Assembly (NCBI GenBank): GCA_020047915.1
Contig: JAIFND010000082.1
Coordinates: 1 to 49,158, forward strand
DNA from: a bacterium
GTDB lineage: Bacteria > Planctomycetota > UBA11346
DNA length: 49,158 nucleotides
Direction: 5' to 3'
The notes under the pieces were generated by a model. The model made no database searches. It had not been told where the DNA came from and saw nothing but the letters and a program-made list of their open reading frames with translations. How positions within the stretch are numbered: position 1 is the first letter of the stretch; the number at the start of each line of letters is the position of its first letter. A program made the translations under genes and the position numbers. Below, in pieces: positions 8,843 through 18,162 of the stretch.

Positions 8843-8966
8843 TTCCCCCGTTCGGCGTTCGGCGTTCGACGTTCGACGGTTTAGACAGAGACGTTGCATA
8901 GCCCCTGCGGAACACCGAACGGCGAACGCCGAACGTCGAACCCAAAGGAGCAATGTAGGCTGATCA
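8843..8966. repeat. Heptamer-arm palindrome, family B copy 1
   Basis: Between convergent genes. The left arm (8849-8876) is four tandem 7-mers: CGTTCGG, CGTTCGG, CGTTCGA, CGTTCGA. The right arm (8908-8941) is CGGAACA, CCGAACG, GCGAACG, CCGAACG, TCGAAC. The arms pair at about 24 of 27 positions around a loop of some 35 bases. The tail CAAAGGAGCAATGTAGGC continues into TGATCA, which contains the radA stop codon. A second copy lies at 25571-25734. It may act as a two-way terminator, but there is no T-tract. Confidence 0.8.
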
Positions 8967-10313
8967 GGCCCTGCCGAGGGCGGCCTCGACCGCATCGGCG
9001 AGCTTCGACACCACCACCCGGCCACGGCCGCTGCCGGCTCCGGGGCCGATGAGGCGCTGGAAACCAAGGCGACGGGCCTCGCTGGCGCGCAACTCGTAGC
9101 GTGGTGCTGGACGCAGTTCGCCACCCAGGCCGACCTCGCCGACCGCGACCAGATCAGGCGGCACCGGCACATCGCGCCAGGCGCTGGCTACGGCCAGGGC
9201 GACCGCGAGATCGGCTGCCGGTTCGGAGAGCTTCGCTCCACCGGTGACGTTCACATAGACATCATGGCTGCCGAGCGGCAGACGCAGCCGGCGCGCCAGC
9301 ACCGCCAGGACCATCGCGACGCGGTTGGGGTCGGCGCCGCTGACCCGCCGCGCCGGGCTGAGCGCCTCGTTGGGGCCGACCAGCGCCTGCACCTCGACCA
9401 GCAGGCAGCGGTTGCCCTCGACCGCCGGGATGACGCAGCTGCCCGGCACCGACGGATCGCGGTCGGCGATGAACACGCCAGTCGGATCCGGCACCTCGAT
9501 CAGCCCCTTTGCCTCCATGCGCAGCAGGCCGATCTCACTGGTCGCGCCGAAGCGGTTCTTCACCGCACGCAGCACGCGCAGGTCGGCATAGCGGTCGCCC
9601 TCGAAGGCCAGCACGGTATCGACCAGATGTTCGAGCAGGCGAGGACCGGCCAGGGTCCCGTCCTTGGTGACGTGGCCGACCAGCACCAACGCCACCCCGG
9701 CGCGCTTGGCGGCGGCGACCAATTCGGCGGCGCAGGCGCGCACCTGCGACACCCCGCCCGGCTCGCCATCGACGCCATCGAGGGACAGCAACTGCACCGA
9801 ATCGACGACCACCAGGCGGTGCTCGCCAGACAGGATGCGCGCGGCGATCTGCCGCGCGTCAGAACCGGCAGCCAGGGCCAGGCCGGGCGCGACCGCGCCG
9901 ACCCGACGCAGACGGGCGCGGATCTGGGTCAGTCCCTCCTCGGCGGTGACGTAGAGGGCCGGGACCTGGACCGCGACAGCACCGGCGATCTGCGCCAGCA
10001 GGGTGCTCTTGCCGATACCTGGCTCACCGCCCAGCAGCACGGCGGCACCGGCCGGCAAACCGCCGCCGAGCACCCGGTCCACCTCGCCGATCCCGGTCGC
10101 CAGGCGCGGCGGATCGGGGGCTCCGGCAGCCTCGGCGGCTTCGATGATCAACTGTATCGCGCCAGGCGCCGCACTGGCGCTGGTGATCGCGACCTCGGCT
10201 GCGGTCAACTGGACCACACTGTTGAATCCGCCGCACGACGGACATTTCCCCGCCCATTTGAGCAGTCGCGCCCCGCAGTCGTTGCAGCCCCAGGCAGCTT
10301 CCTTCTTGGCCAT
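8964..10313 (-). CDS. radA: DNA repair protein RadA
   Basis: 449 residues from the ATG at 10313; the open frame extends upstream but lacks family similarity. The N-terminal zinc finger is intact (CNDCGARLLKWAGKCPSCGG), followed by a RecA-like ATPase with Walker A GGEPGIGKSTLL, Walker B LVVVDSVQLL and the RadA-specific KNRFG motif in AVKNRFGATSEIGLL. The C-terminal Lon-protease-like domain is present (LGSHDVYVNVTGGAKLSEPA). RadA drives branch migration during recombinational repair. It is divergent from rsfS across 66 bases. Its stop codon lies inside the conserved tail of a family B palindrome. Confidence 0.95.
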   Translation of the reverse strand: MAKKEAAWGCNDCGARLLKWAGKCPSCGGFNSVVQLTAAEVAITSASAAPGAIQLIIEAAEAAGAPDPPRLATGIGEVDRVLGGGLPAGAAVLLGGEPGIGKSTLLAQIAGAVAVQVPALYVTAEEGLTQIRARLRRVGAVAPGLALAAGSDARQIAARILSGEHRLVVVDSVQLLSLDGVDGEPGGVSQVRACAAELVAAAKRAGVALVLVGHVTKDGTLAGPRLLEHLVDTVLAFEGDRYADLRVLRAVKNRFGATSEIGLLRMEAKGLIEVPDPTGVFIADRDPSVPGSCVIPAVEGNRCLLVEVQALVGPNEALSPARRVSGADPNRVAMVLAVLARRLRLPLGSHDVYVNVTGGAKLSEPAADLAVALAVASAWRDVPVPPDLVAVGEVGLGGELRPAPRYELRASEARRLGFQRLIGPGAGSGRGRVVVSKLADAVEAALGRA

Positions 10314-10379
10314 GCGCGGAGTATTGGCCGAAGACGCGGCTTGCCCAGCCCCCCCGGGACGCTTGAATCCCCGCCCCCG

Positions 10380-10772
10380 ATGACCGACCTCGCCCCCCTC
10401 GCCCTCGCCTGCCACGCCGCCAGCCTCTGTTCCGGCAAATCCGCCGAAGCCGTCACCGTGCTGCGCCTGCCCGCCGGCGGAGAATTCGAGTTCGTGGTCC
10501 TCGCCACCGCGCGCAGCGAGCGCCAGGCCTACACCGTGGTCGATGAGGTCTTCGGCTTCTGCAAGCGCCACCACATCGGCCACAAGCCGGTCGAGGGCGA
10601 GGCTGGCTGGTACCTGATCGACTGCTTCCAGGTCGTGGTCCACGCCCTGGGCGAAGAACAGCGCAGCTTCTACAACTTCGAGAAGCTGTGGAAGAAGGCG
10701 GTCACGGTCGATTGGCAGGCCGAACTGGCCAAGCTGCCCGCCCTGCCGGAACCGCCGCCCAAGGCTGAGTGA
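10380..10772 (+). CDS. rsfS: Ribosomal silencing factor RsfS (Iojap family)
   Basis: 130 residues from the ATG at 10380. The Iojap/RsfS pattern is recognisable: FEFVVLATARSERQAYTVVD, then GWYLIDCFQVVVHALGEEQR and SFYNFEKLWKKA. The family binds uL14 (RplN) and blocks joining of the ribosomal subunits when nutrients are scarce. Residues usually written D-x-x-V-x-x-x-x-S-x-x-Q are somewhat changed (ATARSERQ). The stop overlaps the ftsY ATG by one base (TGATG), so rsfS and ftsY are probably coupled. No nadD neighbour, the common partner elsewhere, is seen. Confidence 0.85.
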   Translation: MTDLAPLALACHAASLCSGKSAEAVTVLRLPAGGEFEFVVLATARSERQAYTVVDEVFGFCKRHHIGHKPVEGEAGWYLIDCFQVVVHALGEEQRSFYNFEKLWKKAVTVDWQAELAKLPALPEPPPKAE

Positions 10773-11698
10773 TGTTCAAGGCGATCGGTCGGCTCTTCCA
10801 GAAGGTCAAGGATGGCCTCGCCAAGACCCGCCAGGTCATCGGCGGGGCGCTGCGCAAGCTGATCGGCGGCGGTCGCACCATCGACGCGGCATTCCTCCAG
10901 GAGTTGGAAGATACCCTGCTTTCGGCCGACATCGGCATCGCCAAGACCGACGAGATCATCGCCGAGCTGAAGACCCGCTTCACCGCTGGCGAGGTCGCCA
11001 AGGGCGAGGACCTGCTCGCCTTCCTCAAGGCCAGCCTGCGCACCGAACTCGCCGCCGAGCAGACCGAACTGCGCTTCCAGCCCAGCGGACCCACCGTCGT
11101 GCTGATCGTCGGGGTCAACGGCGCCGGCAAGACCACGACGCTGGCCAAGCTGGCGCACCATCTGACCGGCCAGGGCAAGAAGGTCCTGATCGCGGCCGGC
11201 GACACCTATCGCGCCGCCGCGATCGAGCAGCTGCAGATCTGGGCGACGCGCGCCAAGGTGGACATCGTCAAGGGCGAGCAGGGCGGCGACGCCGCCGCCA
11301 TCGCCTTCGACGCGGTGGCCGCCGCCCAGGCGCGCGGCAGCGACGTCGTCCTGATCGACACCGCCGGCCGGCTGCACAACAAGGACCACCTGATGCGCGA
11401 GCTGGAGAAGATCCGCCGCGTCATCCAGAAGCGCATCCCCGACGCCCCGCACGAGGTCCTACTGGTCCTTGACGCCACCGCCGGGCAGAACGCCGTGCAA
11501 CAGGCCAAGGTGTTCAAGGAGTCGATGGGCGTCACCGGCTTGGTCATCACCAAGCTGGACGGCACCGCCAAGGGCGGCATCGCCATCACCATCAAGCGCG
11601 AACTCGGACTGACCGTGCGCTACATCGGCGTCGGCGAAGGCATGGACGACCTCCAGCCCTTCGACCCCGACGCCTACATCGAAGCGATCTTCGCCTAG
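10772..11698 (+). CDS. ftsY: Signal recognition particle receptor FtsY
   Basis: 308 residues from the ATG at 10772 (a GTG at 10769 in frame is an alternative). NG domain only: the P-loop GVNGAGKTTTLAKLAH, DTYRAAAIEQL, DTAGRLHNKDHLM, and TKLDGTAKGG are all canonical, and the protein ends with the usual YIGVGEGMDDLQPFDPDAYI. The acidic N-terminal A domain of enterobacterial FtsY is missing, as in many other bacteria. It works with Ffh to deliver ribosomes to SecYEG at the inner membrane. The gene is followed by a family A repeat and a convergent gene. Confidence 0.96.
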   Translation: MFKAIGRLFQKVKDGLAKTRQVIGGALRKLIGGGRTIDAAFLQELEDTLLSADIGIAKTDEIIAELKTRFTAGEVAKGEDLLAFLKASLRTELAAEQTELRFQPSGPTVVLIVGVNGAGKTTTLAKLAHHLTGQGKKVLIAAGDTYRAAAIEQLQIWATRAKVDIVKGEQGGDAAAIAFDAVAAAQARGSDVVLIDTAGRLHNKDHLMRELEKIRRVIQKRIPDAPHEVLLVLDATAGQNAVQQAKVFKESMGVTGLVITKLDGTAKGGIAITIKRELGLTVRYIGVGEGMDDLQPFDPDAYIEAIFA

Positions 11699-11877
11699 AG
11701 TGTTTGGGGTTGTTGGGTCCAGGGCCCCCTGGCCGCAGCCGTTAGGCGAGGATCGGGCGCCGAGCAGCGGTGGCGGCATAAAATCGGCGCAGCCGATGCC
11801 GCCACGGTTTTGGAGCGAAGCGACAAAACCGAGCTGTGACAAAGCCCGGGGGGCACGGGGGCGGAACGCCCCCGAAG
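11699..11877. repeat. Structured intergenic element, family A copy 1
   Basis: Fills the space between convergent ftsY and the FHA gene. Hairpins: 11719-11732 (CCAGGG/CCCTGG); 11770-11805 (outer stem GTGGCGGC/GCCGCCAC, bulge ATAAA, inner stem ATCGGC/GCCGAT, loop GCA); 11806-11830 (GGTTTTG/CAAAACC around a loop with GCGAAGC); 11856-11874 (8-bp GC stem, loop GAA). Short outer pairings CGGGC/GCCCG and CAGC/GCTG close around the two central hairpins. Related copies are at 14952, 19455 and 48758. No T-tract follows any stem. Confidence 0.85.
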
Positions 11878-12726
11878 CTAAGGCGCCTTCTTTTGGACGG
11901 AGAAGCAGACCACGTTGCCCTTGTCGTTGTATATCAAGGTGTCCGACATCTTGGTGATCAGCTTGAAGCCGAGACCGCCGAAGCCGCCGGCCAGGTAGCG
12001 TTCGCGCGCGGCACTGGCGGCGTCCTTCTCGTTGACCCCGCCGAGCACCGTCTTGTGGTCGAAGCCGGGGCCCTCGTCCTCGATGGTCAGCTGGATCTTG
12101 TCGCCGAGATCGCGCCAACGCAGGACGATCTTCTTGGTCTCGTCATACTTGTGGCCGTGACGATGCGCGTTAAGGATCAACTCCTTCATGCACGTCATGA
12201 AGCCGTCTATCTGCTGCTCGTCCATGCTCAGGCTCTTGACCATGCGGGCGAGGAAGACCTGCGCCTGGTCGATGAAGCGGTCCTTGCTGGGAATCACGAA
12301 GTTGAGCGCCCGCTTCAGGCCGGGATCCTTCGACACCAGGTAGAACAGGTCCTCTTTGGCGAAGTCGAAGATCTCACCGCCCTGTTCGGACTCGATCTCG
12401 TCCAGCAGCATGTCGAGCTTCAGCCCGGCGTGACTGACCTGGGACTCGTCAATCACCCGCAGACGCAATGGCCCGATCACGAGTTCATCACGATGGCGCA
12501 ACTGGTGCTGCATCACGTCCTTGTCGTTGACCGTGATGTGGGCTTCCTTGCTGCCGACCTCGACCACCATCCGCCCGAAATCGCCAGTGAAGCGGGCATG
12601 GATAGGCTGCAGCGACGGATGCTGGGCGCGCACCGTGCAACCCTCGCCGCTACCGACCGTGAAACCCGGCTTCAGGGTAAACTGCTTGCCCTTGGCTGCC
12701 GTGTTGAGGACCTCGAGCTTGATCAT
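11878..12726 (-). CDS. FHA domain protein fused to an RsbW-like histidine-kinase-fold ATPase domain
   Basis: 282 residues from the ATG at 12726 (an in-frame ATG at 12753 adds nine residues). The N-terminal part (about residues 1-95) is an FHA domain, [20 protein letters not shown], which binds phosphothreonine. A middle linker of about 60 residues follows. The C-terminal part is a HATPase_c fold: N-box [17 protein letters not shown]1 box EDEGPGFD, and glycine lid [16 protein letters not shown], as in RsbW/SpoIIAB anti-sigma kinases. No phosphoacceptor His or sensor domain is visible. A Ser/Thr kinase gene at 15067-16065, beyond leuCD, could provide the phosphothreonine signal. Function is inferred from domains only. 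Confidence 0.8.
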   Translation of the reverse strand: MIKLEVLNTAAKGKQFTLKPGFTVGSGEGCTVRAQHPSLQPIHARFTGDFGRMVVEVGSKEAHITVNDKDVMQHQLRHRDELVIGPLRLRVIDESQVSHAGLKLDMLLDEIESEQGGEIFDFAKEDLFYLVSKDPGLKRALNFVIPSKDRFIDQAQVFLARMVKSLSMDEQQIDGFMTCMKELILNAHRHGHKYDETKKIVLRWRDLGDKIQLTIEDEGPGFDHKTVLGGVNEKDAASAARERYLAGGFGGLGFKLITKMSDTLIYNDKGNVVCFSVQKKAP

Positions 12727-12842
12727 GTTGTGTTGGGCAGCATTGCCCTCCATGCGGCCTACGCAAGCGGGTCGCTAGCCGGACGACAGGGCTTGAGCCG
12801 GCCATCCCGATGCCCATCCTGCCGCCCCTCGACGGGAGCCAT

Positions 12843-14285
12843 ATGAGCCGCAACACCCTCTTCGACAAGGTCTGGGACCTGCACGCCATCCGCACGCTGC
12901 CTTCCGGGCAGTCGCAGCTGTTCATCGGCCTGCACATGATCCACGAGGTCACCAGCCCGCAGGCCTTCGCCTGGCTCCGTGAGCGCAAGCTGACGGTCGC
13001 CTTCCCCGAGCGCAGCGTGGCTACGGTGGACCACATCGTGCCGACCGAGAACCAGGCCCGGCCCTACGCCGATGGCTTGGCCGAGGACATGATGCAGGCG
13101 ATCGAGCGCAACTGCCGAGAGTTCGGCATCCGCCTCTACCAGCCCGGATCCGGCAAGCAGGGAGTGGTGCACATCGTCGCCCCCGAGCAGGGCCTGACCC
13201 AGCCCGGCATGACCGTCGCCTGCGGCGACAGCCACACCGCGACGCACGGCGCCTTCGGCGCCATCGCCTTCGGCATCGGCACCAGCCAGGTGCGCGATGT
13301 GCTCGCCACCCAGACCATGTCGATGTCGCGCATGAAGGTGCGCAAGATCGACGTGAAGGGCCGGCTGAAGCCCGGTGTCACCGCCAAGGATCTGATCCTG
13401 CACATCCTGCGCGTGCTATCGGCCAAGGGCGGCGTCGGCTTCGCGTATGAGTTCGCCGGCGAGGGCATCATGTCCCTGTCGATGGAAGAACGCATGACGA
13501 TCTGCAACATGGCGATCGAAGGCGGCGCGCGTTGCGGCTATATCAATCCCGACCAGGTGACCTTCGACTACCTCAAGGGCCGCGAGTTCGCTCCCACTGG
13601 TGCGGCCTTTGACAAGGCGGTGGCCTTCTGGAAGTCGATCGCCTCGTCGCCGGACGCCGAGTTCGATGACGTGAAGACCTTCGACGCCTCGGCTGTCGAG
13701 CCGACCGTGACCTGGGGCATCAGCCCCGACCAGGGCATCGCCGTGGGCGAGAAGATCCCGGCCAAGGAGAGCTTCGCCGCCTCCGAGCAGCCCGGCATCG
13801 AGGAAGCCTACGCCTACATGGGCTTCAAGCCCGGGCAGCCCATCGCCGGCACGTCGATTGATGTCGCCTTCATCGGCAGCTGCACCAACGGTCGCATCTC
13901 CGACCTGCGCGCCGCCGCCGAGGTGATCAAGAAGCACGGCGGCATGGTCAAGGCGTCGGTCAAGGCCTTCGTCGTTCCCGGCTCGGAAGCGGTGAAGAAG
14001 GCGGCCGAGGCGGAAGGCCTGCACGAGGTTTTCCGCGCCCATGGTTTCGAGTGGCGCGAAGCCGGCTGCTCGATGTGCCTGGCGATGAACCCCGACAAGC
14101 TCAAGGGCAAGCAGTTGTCGATGAGCACCAGCAACCGCAACTTCAAGGGCCGTCAGGGCTCGCCCGAGGGCCGCACCCTGCTCGCCAGCCCGGCGATGGT
14201 CGCCATCGCCGCCCTTGAAGGCGTGGTCACCGACGTCCGCTCTCTGCTTGAGGGGGGCTCGGTGCCTCCGGGTCGGGCAGGCTGA
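12843..14285 (+). CDS. leuC: 3-isopropylmalate dehydratase, large subunit
   Basis: 480 residues from the ATG at 12843, preceded by GGGAG at a good distance; the frame is also open upstream to 12810. Leucine biosynthesis: isomerises 2- to 3-isopropylmalate. The [4Fe-4S] cluster cysteines are visible in [17 protein letters not shown] and [10 protein letters not shown], with the substrate loop [20 protein letters not shown]. It differs slightly in length from the E. coli protein (466) but is complete. leuD follows after 60 bases on the same strand and supplies the small subunit. No leader peptide or T-box was noticed upstream. Confidence 0.96.
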   Translation: MSRNTLFDKVWDLHAIRTLPSGQSQLFIGLHMIHEVTSPQAFAWLRERKLTVAFPERSVATVDHIVPTENQARPYADGLAEDMMQAIERNCREFGIRLYQPGSGKQGVVHIVAPEQGLTQPGMTVACGDSHTATHGAFGAIAFGIGTSQVRDVLATQTMSMSRMKVRKIDVKGRLKPGVTAKDLILHILRVLSAKGGVGFAYEFAGEGIMSLSMEERMTICNMAIEGGARCGYINPDQVTFDYLKGREFAPTGAAFDKAVAFWKSIASSPDAEFDDVKTFDASAVEPTVTWGISPDQGIAVGEKIPAKESFAASEQPGIEEAYAYMGFKPGQPIAGTSIDVAFIGSCTNGRISDLRAAAEVIKKHGGMVKASVKAFVVPGSEAVKKAAEAEGLHEVFRAHGFEWREAGCSMCLAMNPDKLKGKQLSMSTSNRNFKGRQGSPEGRTLLASPAMVAIAALEGVVTDVRSLLEGGSVPPGRAG

Positions 14286-14345
14286 GGCCATTATCCCGGC
14301 CCTTCGGCATTCGCCCCCCTCAAACTCCCCTTTCCTGAGATTCCC

Positions 14346-14951
14346 ATGCCCAGCATCATCAAGACCATCTCCGGCCGTGGCATCCCGGTGCGCGGCAACG
14401 ACATCGACACCGACCGCATCATTCCGGCGCGCTATCTGCGTTGCGTGACCTTCGATGGCCTCGGCGCCTATGCCTTCGAGGACGATCGCGCCCAGCTCAA
14501 GGCGCAGGGCAAGCTGCACAGCTTCGACGACGCCCGCTTCGCCGGCGCCAAGGTGCTGGTCGCCAACGCCAACTTCGGCTGCGGCTCGTCGCGCGAGCAC
14601 GCTCCGCAGGCCATCGCCCGCTGGGGTGTGCAGGCGATCATCGCAGTCAGCTACTCGGAGATCTTCCACGGCAACTGCGTGGCCATGGGCCTGCCTGCCG
14701 TACGCGTCAGCCAGGCTGACAGCGAAGCGCTGCAGTCGATCATCGAGGCGGACCCCAAGGCCGAGGTGATCCTCGACATCGAGGTGCTGAAGGTAAGCGT
14801 CGCCGGCAAGACCTTCGCCTGCCAGCTGGGCGACGGACCGCGCAAGCAGTTCCTGAACGGTTCGTGGGATGCGCTGGGCGAACTGGTCGAAGGCCTGCCG
14901 CAGGTCAAGGCCAAGGCTGCCAAACTGCCGTACCTCAACGCGTTCGGCTAA
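14346..14951 (+). CDS. leuD: 3-isopropylmalate dehydratase, small subunit
   Basis: 201 residues. The protein starts with the family's usual segment (GNDIDTDRIIPARYL) and carries the swivel-domain motif NFGCGSSREHAPQAIARWGV. It pairs with LeuC to form the active site of isopropylmalate isomerase. The 60-base gap after leuC holds no evident hairpin. The stop is followed at once by a family A element and a convergent kinase gene. Confidence 0.96.
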   Translation: MPSIIKTISGRGIPVRGNDIDTDRIIPARYLRCVTFDGLGAYAFEDDRAQLKAQGKLHSFDDARFAGAKVLVANANFGCGSSREHAPQAIARWGVQAIIAVSYSEIFHGNCVAMGLPAVRVSQADSEALQSIIEADPKAEVILDIEVLKVSVAGKTFACQLGDGPRKQFLNGSWDALGELVEGLPQVKAKAAKLPYLNAFG

Positions 14952-15066
14952 TTTAGTTTGGGGGCTTGCGCCCCCACGGCCCTGTGGGCCTGCCCCGGGC
15001 TTAGTAGGCTAGGAGCCGATCCTCGCCTGCGGCTGCGGCCAGAGCTGTGCCCTGGACCCCGCTCGG
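14952..15066. repeat. Structured intergenic element, family A copy 4 (inverted, core missing)
   Basis: Fills the space between convergent leuD and the kinase gene. Read on the minus strand, the stretch CTGGCCGCAGCCG, two variable bases, AGGCGAGGATCGG is nearly identical to 11729-11755 of copy 1. Stems: 14959-14976 (TGGGGGC/GCCCCCA, loop TTGC), 14978-14990 (GGCCC/GGGCC, loop TGT), and CCAGAG/CCCTGG with one mismatch near 15039-15055. The central bulged hairpin and the GCGNAGC hairpin of copies 1-3 are absent, so this is a shortened copy. Confidence 0.7.
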
Positions 15067-16065
<999 letters not shown>

Positions 16066-16138
16066 GGCTTTATGCCTAGGTGCTACCGGGAGGGCAGGCG
16101 GGTGTCAACGCAGACCGGGAAGCGACCCCGTCAGCGCA

Positions 16139-16705
16139 TCACGCCCAGCGCAACACCTCGTTCAGCGGACGACGGGGGGGCGCCGCCGGCTGCTGGGTCG
16201 GAACTCCGAGCCAGATGGCGCCGATGTGACATTCCGCAGCAGGATCACCACCGAACCAGCGGACGACAGCGGGGTGCGCGAATACGGGGTTTGTTGACCA
16301 GAACGACCCCAGACCACTCGCTTGGGCGGCGATCAGCAGATTCTGCACCGCCGCACAGGTCGCGTCGCGGTCTTCGCGCTGCTGCTCGTCGCCGCCTGCG
16401 ATCACGCTGCTCACCTGGACGATCGCCCCGCAGCCGGCCACCCGCTCGACCATCGTCGAGACCTTGCGCGCATCCATAACCCCGACGAGCGCATCGCTCT
16501 GCACGAAGGCGATCAACCGAGCTATCCCTGGACGGTCGATGGCGGCGAAGCGCCACGGCTGGGTGAGCCGGTGATTCGGGGCGCAGCAGGCCAGCGAGAC
16601 GAGCTCTTCAACCTGGCTGCGCGACACCTCTGCGCCGGTGAAGGACTTGATCGTGCGGCGGGTGCGGATGGCGATGCAGGCGTCCATGCAGGCATGGTAC
16701 GCCAT
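16139..16705 (-). CDS. Nitroreductase family protein
   Basis: 188 residues from 16705; an internal ATG at 16687 giving MDACIAIRTRRTIKSF also fits the family's usual start. The flavin-binding RTRRTIKSF, ACCAPNHRLTQPWRFAAI and the terminal IGAIWLGVPTQQP blocks mark the FMN-dependent nitroreductase superfamily, which reduces quinones, nitro compounds or acts in dehalogenation and cofactor pathways. Only 12 bases separate it from the upstream transglutaminase-like gene on the same strand, so they may be co-transcribed. Substrate cannot be told from the sequence. Confidence 0.8.
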   Translation of the reverse strand: MAYHACMDACIAIRTRRTIKSFTGAEVSRSQVEELVSLACCAPNHRLTQPWRFAAIDRPGIARLIAFVQSDALVGVMDARKVSTMVERVAGCGAIVQVSSVIAGGDEQQREDRDATCAAVQNLLIAAQASGLGSFWSTNPVFAHPAVVRWFGGDPAAECHIGAIWLGVPTQQPAAPPRRPLNEVLRWA

Positions 16706-16717
16706 CGCCCCGGCACG

Positions 16718-18118
16718 CTACTCCGGTGGCCCCAAGGCTTCGATCTCGCGGCCCATGACGCTGGTCAGCGCAGCGACCATCGCTCCAGCCGTCTTGGCCC
16801 CGTCGGCGCCGGTGGTGCTGCCCAGGCGGATGTAACGGCTGCGCGCCACGCCGGGATAGGCCGCATCGAGATGGCGCCAGGCCCCCTCGATGTAGGCGCT
16901 GACCCAGGCATGTCCGACCCAGGCGCCATGATCGTTGGAATGCACGACGCCGAGATCGACCCGCGCCGGGATGCCGGCGATGCGCAGCGCGGCGCACAGC
17001 AGGTTGGCGTGCTCGGTGCAGTCCCCCTTGCGGCTGCGGAAGGTGTCGAGGGCGGTGCCATCGGCCGTACCGAGATCACGCTGGGTGATGTGGCTGCGCA
17101 CCGCCAGACGCAGGGTCTCGGCAAGATCCAGACGGTCGGTCTGGCCCGCCACGAGTCCGGCCACCCAAGCGCGCAGGGCAGGGTCATCGATCTCCAACTG
17201 CGGCTCGCGGGCCAGCAGTCCGGCCGTGTCCTCCAACGGTTCCGGCGAAGCCTCGCTGGACACCGCCACGATCGCCCCATCACGGCGCTGGAAACCGTCC
17301 TCGGCCACCACCGCACCGTCCGGCAGGCGGTAGCGTTCGATCGGGGCTCCGCGCGGCGAACGCCCCTTGGCCGCCACCAGTCCGGCCGCATCGATCGACG
17401 CCCCGAGCAGGGCCACCGGACCCGGCGACTGGCGCACTTCGATCTTGAACAAGGTCATGTCCACGGACATGCGCACCAGATCTCCCCGCCGCGTCACGAT
17501 GGCGACGGTCGGCACCGGCAGGATGTCGCTGGTGAGCTTGAAGCGCAGGTTCCCGTCCGGGTCATTGCCGATGAAGTTCGCTGTCGAACGCACCAGGGCG
17601 ACGCGGTGCGAGACCAGTTCCAGGCCGGCGAAGGCGATCGGCGGCACCTTGCCGTCGGTGGCAGCTGCGACGATCGCCGCCATGCGCTCCTGGCCGGCGA
17701 TCTGGCCGAGAATCTCGACCCCCTCGGGAATCAGGATCTCCTGCTTGTCGATGCGCCCCAGGCGGGCCACTTCAGCGATGGCCTTGTCGGCGGAAACCGT
17801 GCCGGTCGCGGCGGTGCGCATGCCGTTCTCGTCATGATCGATGCGGAAGCGGGTGATGCGGCCCTGGGCGTCCTCCGCCAGCTCTTGGCGCTGGCGGATC
17901 TCGATGCGGAACTCCTTGCCGCCGAAGGGGCGGCGCAGGACGACCGCCATCTCGGCCAGGGTCGAACGCCCGCCATCGGCAGTCGGGGTGGACAGCAGGT
18001 GCAGCGAGACAGCCGGCTGGCCGTTGAGCTCGCCGACGAACCACTGGTCAACGACCTGGGGCGGATCGCCCGCATGCACGGTCAGGAGGCAGAGCAAGAG
18101 GGCGGCAAGACGGATCAT
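16718..18118 (-). CDS. Exported transglutaminase-like protein
   Basis: 466 residues from the ATG at 18118, which puts the signal peptide MIRLAALLLCLLTVHAG at the N terminus; the frame is open further upstream. A long N-terminal domain (about residues 20-310) of beta-rich, unrecognised sequence precedes a transglutaminase-like core at about 340-450. The core has the Cys-His-Asp elements in SRKGDCTEHANLLCAALR and GHAWVSAYIEGAWRHLDAA. Related bacterial proteins are extracytoplasmic peptidases or cross-linking enzymes. The context (pseudopilin upstream, nitroreductase downstream) does not specify a substrate. The catalytic triad looks complete. Confidence 0.8.
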   Translation of the reverse strand: MIRLAALLLCLLTVHAGDPPQVVDQWFVGELNGQPAVSLHLLSTPTADGGRSTLAEMAVVLRRPFGGKEFRIEIRQRQELAEDAQGRITRFRIDHDENGMRTAATGTVSADKAIAEVARLGRIDKQEILIPEGVEILGQIAGQERMAAIVAAATDGKVPPIAFAGLELVSHRVALVRSTANFIGNDPDGNLRFKLTSDILPVPTVAIVTRRGDLVRMSVDMTLFKIEVRQSPGPVALLGASIDAAGLVAAKGRSPRGAPIERYRLPDGAVVAEDGFQRRDGAIVAVSSEASPEPLEDTAGLLAREPQLEIDDPALRAWVAGLVAGQTDRLDLAETLRLAVRSHITQRDLGTADGTALDTFRSRKGDCTEHANLLCAALRIAGIPARVDLGVVHSNDHGAWVGHAWVSAYIEGAWRHLDAAYPGVARSRYIRLGSTTGADGAKTAGAMVAALTSVMGREIEALGPPE

Positions 18119-18162
18119 GGGCGTATCATAGTGGCTGTCGGTCGTCAGGCCATCCCGCGTGG

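Noticed and set aside
8849-8941. Tandem short units that could suggest a CRISPR array
   Set aside because: Units are 7 bases with no spacers, arranged as two arms of a palindrome, and no cas gene is present.
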